Source: Lepidostoma basale | Lineage: Eukaryota; Arthropoda; Insecta; Trichoptera; Lepidostomatidae | DNA length: 64,000 nucleotides | Assembly (NCBI GenBank): GCA_022606425.2 | Contig: JAHDVF020000864.1 | Span: forward strand, 372,001 to 436,000 | Direction of reading: 5' to 3' | Part shown: positions 59,508 through 64,000 of the stretch, in pieces | How positions within the stretch are numbered: position 1 is the stretch's first letter | Layout of the letters: the number at the start of each line of letters is the position of its first letter | The notes under the pieces: model-generated | What the model was told of the DNA's origin: nothing | Database searches by the model: none | Seen by the model: only the letters and a program-made list of their open reading frames with translations | Made by a program: the position numbers and the translations under genes

Positions 59508-59935
59508 AACTAACTAACTAACCAACTAAACATCATGCCGTCTCCCTGAAGGGGTAGACAGAAAGACTGAACCGCCACACTGGTATTTCCTGACATACTT
59601 CTCTTGATTCCACAACACTCATACATCGTGTTAAGCGTGCACATCGATTTCACCGACTTCTTACGTGCCCGACATTTAATATTTGATTGATTTGATCGCG
59701 CCACGTTTTATTCGGTATTCTTCTATTTCTAGTTCTATTTACGTCATTTACATATTATTTCTTCACTCATCCTTTCCCTGTATCCAAACCTTGATGATGA
59801 AATGATTCTTTAAATAAAATTATTCATTCTCATTCACGGCGTTCAATTATTTTATTTGCATATGACACTTATCAAATACAGATTTAACTCACAATTGTCC
59901 AAGATATCTCATTTCTACTCCTTTTATTCAAACAG
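59508..59935 (-). mobile_element. LINE-A 3' end, diverged
   Basis: 'aactaactaactaaccaact', 'aaacatcatgccgtctccct', 'gaaggggtagacagaaagac', 'aacactcatacatcgtgtta' and 'gatttgatcgcgccacgttt' give the LINE-A tail read on the minus strand. The upstream half (59760-59935) is strongly decayed. Confidence 0.75.
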
Positions 59936-59939
59936 TATT

Positions 59940-60300
59940 TTAAAATCATGAAACAGACAAAGTCAAGTAACATTTTTTAGTATGCTCAAATTGTTTATGG
60001 TAACTGTAGAAGATAGGTTAACATAACATATACCCACGCATTGAATCCACATGTATTCATAGCCCACATCGTTAGTTCCAATATTGATAGTTCCGCAATC
60101 AAATAAACAGTCGTAGATAATATGTCGGGTCGAAGCCTGAGTCTCGACTGTGGATTCGGAACACATTCATTACACCCGCCACCGAATGATTATGTAAATT
60201 CATATTTGTGTTTAGTCGTGCATATCGAAATGCATACCATTTACCGTCGATTGATGATTGAGACCTCATAATCAATTAGACCAGCATCAAATAAGTACCA
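59940..60300. other. No recognised feature
   Basis: A 67-codon minus frame without a domain. Confidence 0.4.
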
Positions 60301-60304
60301 ATAT

Positions 60305-60535
60305 TCTAAAGTCATATTTAAAAACATTCTAATAATTGATACGAATAAAAACATCCGTTTTCTAGAAGATTTATCACAGATTATGTGAATGACGTATTTT
60401 GCATTTCTTATGCCTTATAAATAAGAAACATATCATTTACATAGACTTAAAAAAAATCCTAGAAGAGACGTTTTCATTCAAATTAATAATTTAATATTGA
60501 CTTTTATACCATTGTTTAAAAATAACTAATAACAT
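60305..60535. repeat. F1 fold-back element, both arms present
   Basis: The left arm ('acgaataaaaacatccgttt', 'tctagaagatttatcacaga', 'atgtgaatgacgtattttgc') and the right arm ('catatcatttacatagactt', 'atcctagaagagacgttttc', 'attcaaattaataatttaat') are inverted copies of each other, meeting near 60415. This copy shows best that F1 is an imperfect palindrome of about 200 bp. Confidence 0.7.
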
Positions 60536-60539
60536 TCTA

Positions 60540-62700
60540 ATACCTGAATTCAAGTTATGCAATAACAAATTTATTATAATTCGTTTTCCCTCTAATCGTA
60601 GTTTCATCGGGGTAACGAAACGCGAAAAACATCATTGTATATTTCAAAAATAACAATAATTTCACCTCTTAATATTTCAATATATAATCTATGAAAGGAG
60701 CTATAGTATCTTGCAAAGTTTATCCATCAATGTTATTAACCAAGTCAATTCGATAAATGATAAAAGCAATTAAATAAAAATGAAAAGTTTTTATATAAAG
60801 CAAGAATATATGCTAATCCAACGTAGCTAGAATTTCCTAGTAGACACTTTATTATCCCTTTTTCGATTATATTTTTCACGACGTGATTAACTTGGACAAG
60901 GAGATTTAGAATATAGGCGCTTTGATTAATTGTGTCCTCGGTAAATCTGAGCTGTCCCTGTAATTCGCCTGCGACCGTCTGTCTACGATTCTGAAAATAT
61001 TTCTCCTTCCTTCAGATTCATTATTGATGTATTGAAACTGACAGACATGACGAAAGTGACGAAAATCGTTATGATGTTTCTGAATTATATTCTATAAAAA
61101 GAGCTGTTCGTTCCTTCATTTTAGACATTCATTAATCATGTTTGATTGATAGAGTGCCCGCTTTAAGCGTCTCTTCATTTTATTTTAGCTAGTGGCTCTA
61201 ATCAATTTTCTAATTCATATTGTTTAACTTACTACCACGCCGTTGTGCGAAAGAACAAAGTGAACAGACTACAACTTCAAGTTTATACTTCAAATAGGTA
61301 TCGTAATCCCAGGATATTTATAGCGTCATGCTTTTTCTTCAATATTATGCCATACTAGCATTAAAGCTCATGTCTTTTCTCAAGTTCACATACAATCACT
61401 CAATAAAAATTCATATGTTTAATTAACTTGTGTTACCCTGAAAACAAAATAAAGTGCTCTATTAAAGTATTTTAATTTTTTTTACAAAAATAAAATGTTA
61501 TTTGTAGTCATTATAAAACTCAAGTAAAATTAATGTTTTTTATTTGACTTTGCATACTATTATTTTTCATATTAATTGGATATATACAGCGATTTAAAAC
61601 ATCGAAATACATAAAGATATATTATAATATAATTTACAACAATCTGTTTATATTATAAAAAACTGTCATTCTAAGATGTTTACCGTTTAGAAATTCAAAA
61701 CAAGCCTCATGTTCGGCTAATGTCAGCTTTCTTCTTTTCTTCGTTCCTGTCCCTTAAGATTGCGAAGAAACGACAACCGATCGTTTTACAAATGTCCAAA
61801 GTTTCCCATTGCCCTAAACATGAGACTTGATATTATCTTTCATTACTTGGGAAGGACGCGCTCCCCCTTCCGCAACCCTTTGTTGTTTATTTGTTTCTAT
61901 ATTCTTCTCTTTCATTTCTTTTTTAAACCTAAATTATCGCGAGAGACGATGCCCCTCGTTCTCCTACCGGATATATTATCCCGACTTATTGCACAGTCGC
62001 TTAATCCCACTAAAAGAAATGCATAATTTTAGAACTCGAGCCTCAATTAGCATTTTAATTTGCTGTTGGTAGTAACTATGGAAAATGGTATATAATATAA
62101 TGCTCATTTCTTAGTTTTTTTCCCTTAAACAAATAAGGAAGATACTTGTTTTTTACAGCATTAACGTATTTCTCAGTAATTTTTAACTCGTTAATTATTC
62201 GGGATATGGACAAGAAAACGAAAATAATTTTTATTTACTCTGGACCATGTTACACTTCAAATATATATTTTTTATTTGTTATTTTTATCTTTTATTTTTA
62301 TCGTTTGTAATTTCAGTAGAAAGTGAACTGTATTATATTTATATTTTGTGAATTTTTTTGGGTGTACCCTAATTTCCCCACCAAAAATGTTTACATTAAT
62401 ATTTCAACAGTATTTATTTTGGAATTTTATTTCGAGCATTTCCAAAAATTATTTTTGTTAAAATACGCTTTTTATGTTTGTATAATATTTTTTGTCTCAC
62501 TATTTAACTAGTACATGTTTATTCAGATTATAACATAATAACATGTTACCATACGTACAGTTTTAAGATTTCTTTAGCATTTATTTGGGATTTTTTACAT
62601 ACTGTTAATATAATGAATATTGAAATTCTGTTATCTTAACGAAATGTACAATATATTTTAATTGTTTTATTGGATGCACAAAATATTTCACAATATATTT
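60540..62700. other. AT-rich stretch without recognised feature
   Basis: 61755-62072 is slightly less AT-rich, with two overlapping frames of 88 and 81 codons in different phases and no domain. Nothing else. Confidence 0.45.
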
Positions 62701-62701
62701 T

Positions 62702-62767
62702 AGAGATGATCTCTATCATCATGTGTACCATTACGTATATTTACACATGAGGATGGAGATCACCTCT
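62702..62767. repeat. Short inverted-repeat hairpin
   Basis: Arms 62702-62727 and 62742-62767 match at 23 of 26 positions around 'atcatcatgtgta' and 'tacacatgaggat', with a 14-nt loop. No related copy was seen. Confidence 0.6.
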
Positions 62768-62808
62768 TAACATGCTGTGGAATATTTTTGTTTATAAAAA
62801 ATTTTTAA

Positions 62809-63213
62809 ACTAACTAACTAACTAACTAACCATCACACCGTCTCCCCGAAGGGGTAGGCAGAAAGAATGGACTGCCACACTTTTCTTTCCTGACATATTT
62901 CTCTTGCTTCCTCAACATTCATACATCGTGTCATGCACGCGCGTCGATTTCTCTGACTCCTCACATGGCCGACATTCAATATTTGATTTATTTGATCGTG
63001 CCACGTTTTCCACGGTCTTCCTCTATTTCTGGTTCCATTTATATCGTTAACATATAATTTTTTTACCATTCTTTCTTCATTCATTCTTTCCATATGTCCA
63101 AACCATCTAAATGATCCTTTCATTATTTTGTTCATAACACCATCATTCGCACCGCATTCACTTCTTATATTTTCATTCGACACTCTATCATACACAGAGT
63201 ATCCACACATTTC
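62809..63213 (-). mobile_element. LINE-A 3' end, subfamily 1, open frame
   Basis: The minus frame 63210 to 62833 is fully open for 125 codons: MCGYSVYDRVSNENIRSECG, MNKIMKGSFRWFGHMERMNE, ERMVKKLYVNDINGTRNRGR, PWKTWHDQINQILNVGHVRS, RNRRACMTRCMNVEEAREIC and SAYPFGETV. It ends with 'gagacggtgtgatgg' and a (GTTA)n tail of five units. It is 5'-truncated inside RRMCGY. It is the only uninterrupted LINE-A coding tail in the window. Confidence 0.9.
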
Positions 63214-63219
63214 ATATTA

Positions 63220-63480
63220 TAAAATTTATAACGTGACTACTAATAATTTTACAAATTTTTCCTTTCAAATATATTGAAATATTTTGAAAATTCGAATATA
63301 TTTATAAATTAAGTATAATTAGACAATTTCAAACAAGGAACTCATTTTGAACAAGTGAAATATTTTCTGAGCGCCGTTTTCCGAAGACAATAAGCCGAAG
63401 TGTTCCACTACTGCGCCGTGTTCCGTTAATTAAATTTATTTGCATTCCCGAGCGCATTTGCCAAAACGGAAAAATATGTT
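63220..63480. other. AT-rich sequence upstream of a GC-rich patch
   Basis: No repeat recognised. It could be 5' sequence of the candidate exon downstream. Confidence 0.35.
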
Positions 63481-63653
63481 AAGTGATGGTTGAGATGGTA
63501 CTTCCGAGTGCTCAGTGAGATGCTCTGCGGCGTGACGCGGTGAACTGGAAGCGGGATGAGTGGCTCTACATCTGGGTAGATGAGCTGGTCGGATGCGATG
63601 GAGCCGCGAGTAGCGCGCGCGGCGCGACGGCCCCGCGGGACCTGACCGCTCCG

Positions 63654-63711
63654 ATGGGGCACTCGCCGGACCTCAGCCTGCTGGCGGCCAACCTGCTCAG
63701 GCTTATCATAG
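63654..63711 (+). CDS. Candidate first coding exon of a host gene (partial, tentative)
   Basis: Within a GC-rich patch (about 63490-63715) a frame opens after a TGA at about 63516. Its first ATG, at 63654, gives MGHSPDLSLLAANLLRLII and then reaches 'ataggtaaaagtg', a plausible splice donor with GT at 63712. The hydrophobic end could be the start of a signal peptide or membrane segment. An Inr-like 'ctcagtg' lies at 63511. The protein is not recognised. The minus strand is also open here, so composition alone may explain the frame. Confidence 0.3.
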
Positions 63712-63844
63712 GTAAAAGTGTTATACTTCTTAGTGGTGCTTAGGTCTTCTTACCTTACTGACGGTGTTCTTGTACCAAAAAAAGATTTGGTAGCGGCAAA
63801 AATGTATACAATTTCAAGGTATTATTTATATTAGATACCTACAT

Positions 63845-64000
63845 ATTTATGAAAATTTGGTTTGGTTCATGTGGTGCTCCTATAAATTTGGAGATATTTC
63901 TTGTAAGTGAATTGTTTTGGACAATTTGATTGTTGCTGCACTTTATAATAGTTAAATGCGACACGTAATACGTTTGTACTGTTTTGCTGTTAAAATTTTA
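63845..64000 (+). repeat. Unclassified dispersed repeat G, copy 2, runs off the window
   Basis: Aligns in reverse complement with 21540-21690: 'aaatttggagatatttcttg', 'gacaatttgattgttgctgc', 'actttataatagttaaatgc', 'cacgtaatacgtttgtactg'. Differences are scattered, as expected of two old copies. The element continues past position 64000. Confidence 0.6.

Noticed and set aside
63426..63662. 78-codon minus-strand frame at the GC-rich patch
   Set aside because: It starts at GTG and is antisense to the tentative exon. No domain.

Overview
This window looks like a gene-poor stretch of an insect nuclear genome. The DNA is strongly AT-rich by eye, there are no operons, ribosome binding sites or long open frames, and nearly every stretch with coding character belongs to a decayed transposable element. 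The mobile elements (a cecropia/Hsmar1-like mariner, many 5'-truncated LINEs, tRNA-derived SINEs, fold-back MITE-like repeats) fit an arthropod. Lepidoptera is my best guess, held with moderate confidence and from recall of similar repeats, not from a search.

Layout. 0-3.9 kb: a LINE-A copy with a 12-bp target-site duplication (TSD), a tandemly duplicated tRNA-type SINE, a second SINE sharing its 3' tail, and two other LINE fragments. 4.8-8.8 kb: a LINE-A copy, an internally deleted mariner (5429-6540), and an RTE-like LINE fragment with a readable reverse-transcriptase YADD motif (6563-7375). 11.4-13 kb: a LINE with its middle missing, then a LINE-A inserted into a MITE-like repeat. 16-24.4 kb: the best-preserved LINE-A, two further LINEs and repeats. 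25.3-27.4 kb: a LINE-A, a 287-bp near-perfect palindrome, a LINE 3' end and another hairpin. 30-36 kb: degenerate LINE-A copies, fold-back elements and a 32-bp perfect inverted repeat. 38.6-41.1 kb: a cluster of LINE-A 3' ends, one carrying a nested LINE of another family. 42.4 kb: an uninterrupted (TA)81 tract. 43.1-44.4 kb: a second mariner, full length but frameshifted. 45-51 kb: more fold-back elements and a 94-bp-armed palindrome at 48.1 kb. 51.4-56.3 kb: no element found except one fold-back fragment. 56.4-63.2 kb: LINE and MITE copies. 63.5-63.7 kb: a GC-rich patch ending in a plausible splice donor, the only place where I suspect a host exon.

No element here looks autonomous. Both mariners are broken, at different places. 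The 19 LINE-A segments (from about 18 copies, counting the two pieces near 51 kb as one) are all 3' ends, and none reaches the reverse-transcriptase active site. The other LINEs are short 3' pieces with stops and frameshifts. The main content of the window is therefore an insertion record: nested insertions, TSDs, one probable template-switch scar, and at least five families of hairpin-forming short repeats. I found no convincing new biological system. The hairpin families and the LINE-A lineage are the least familiar parts.
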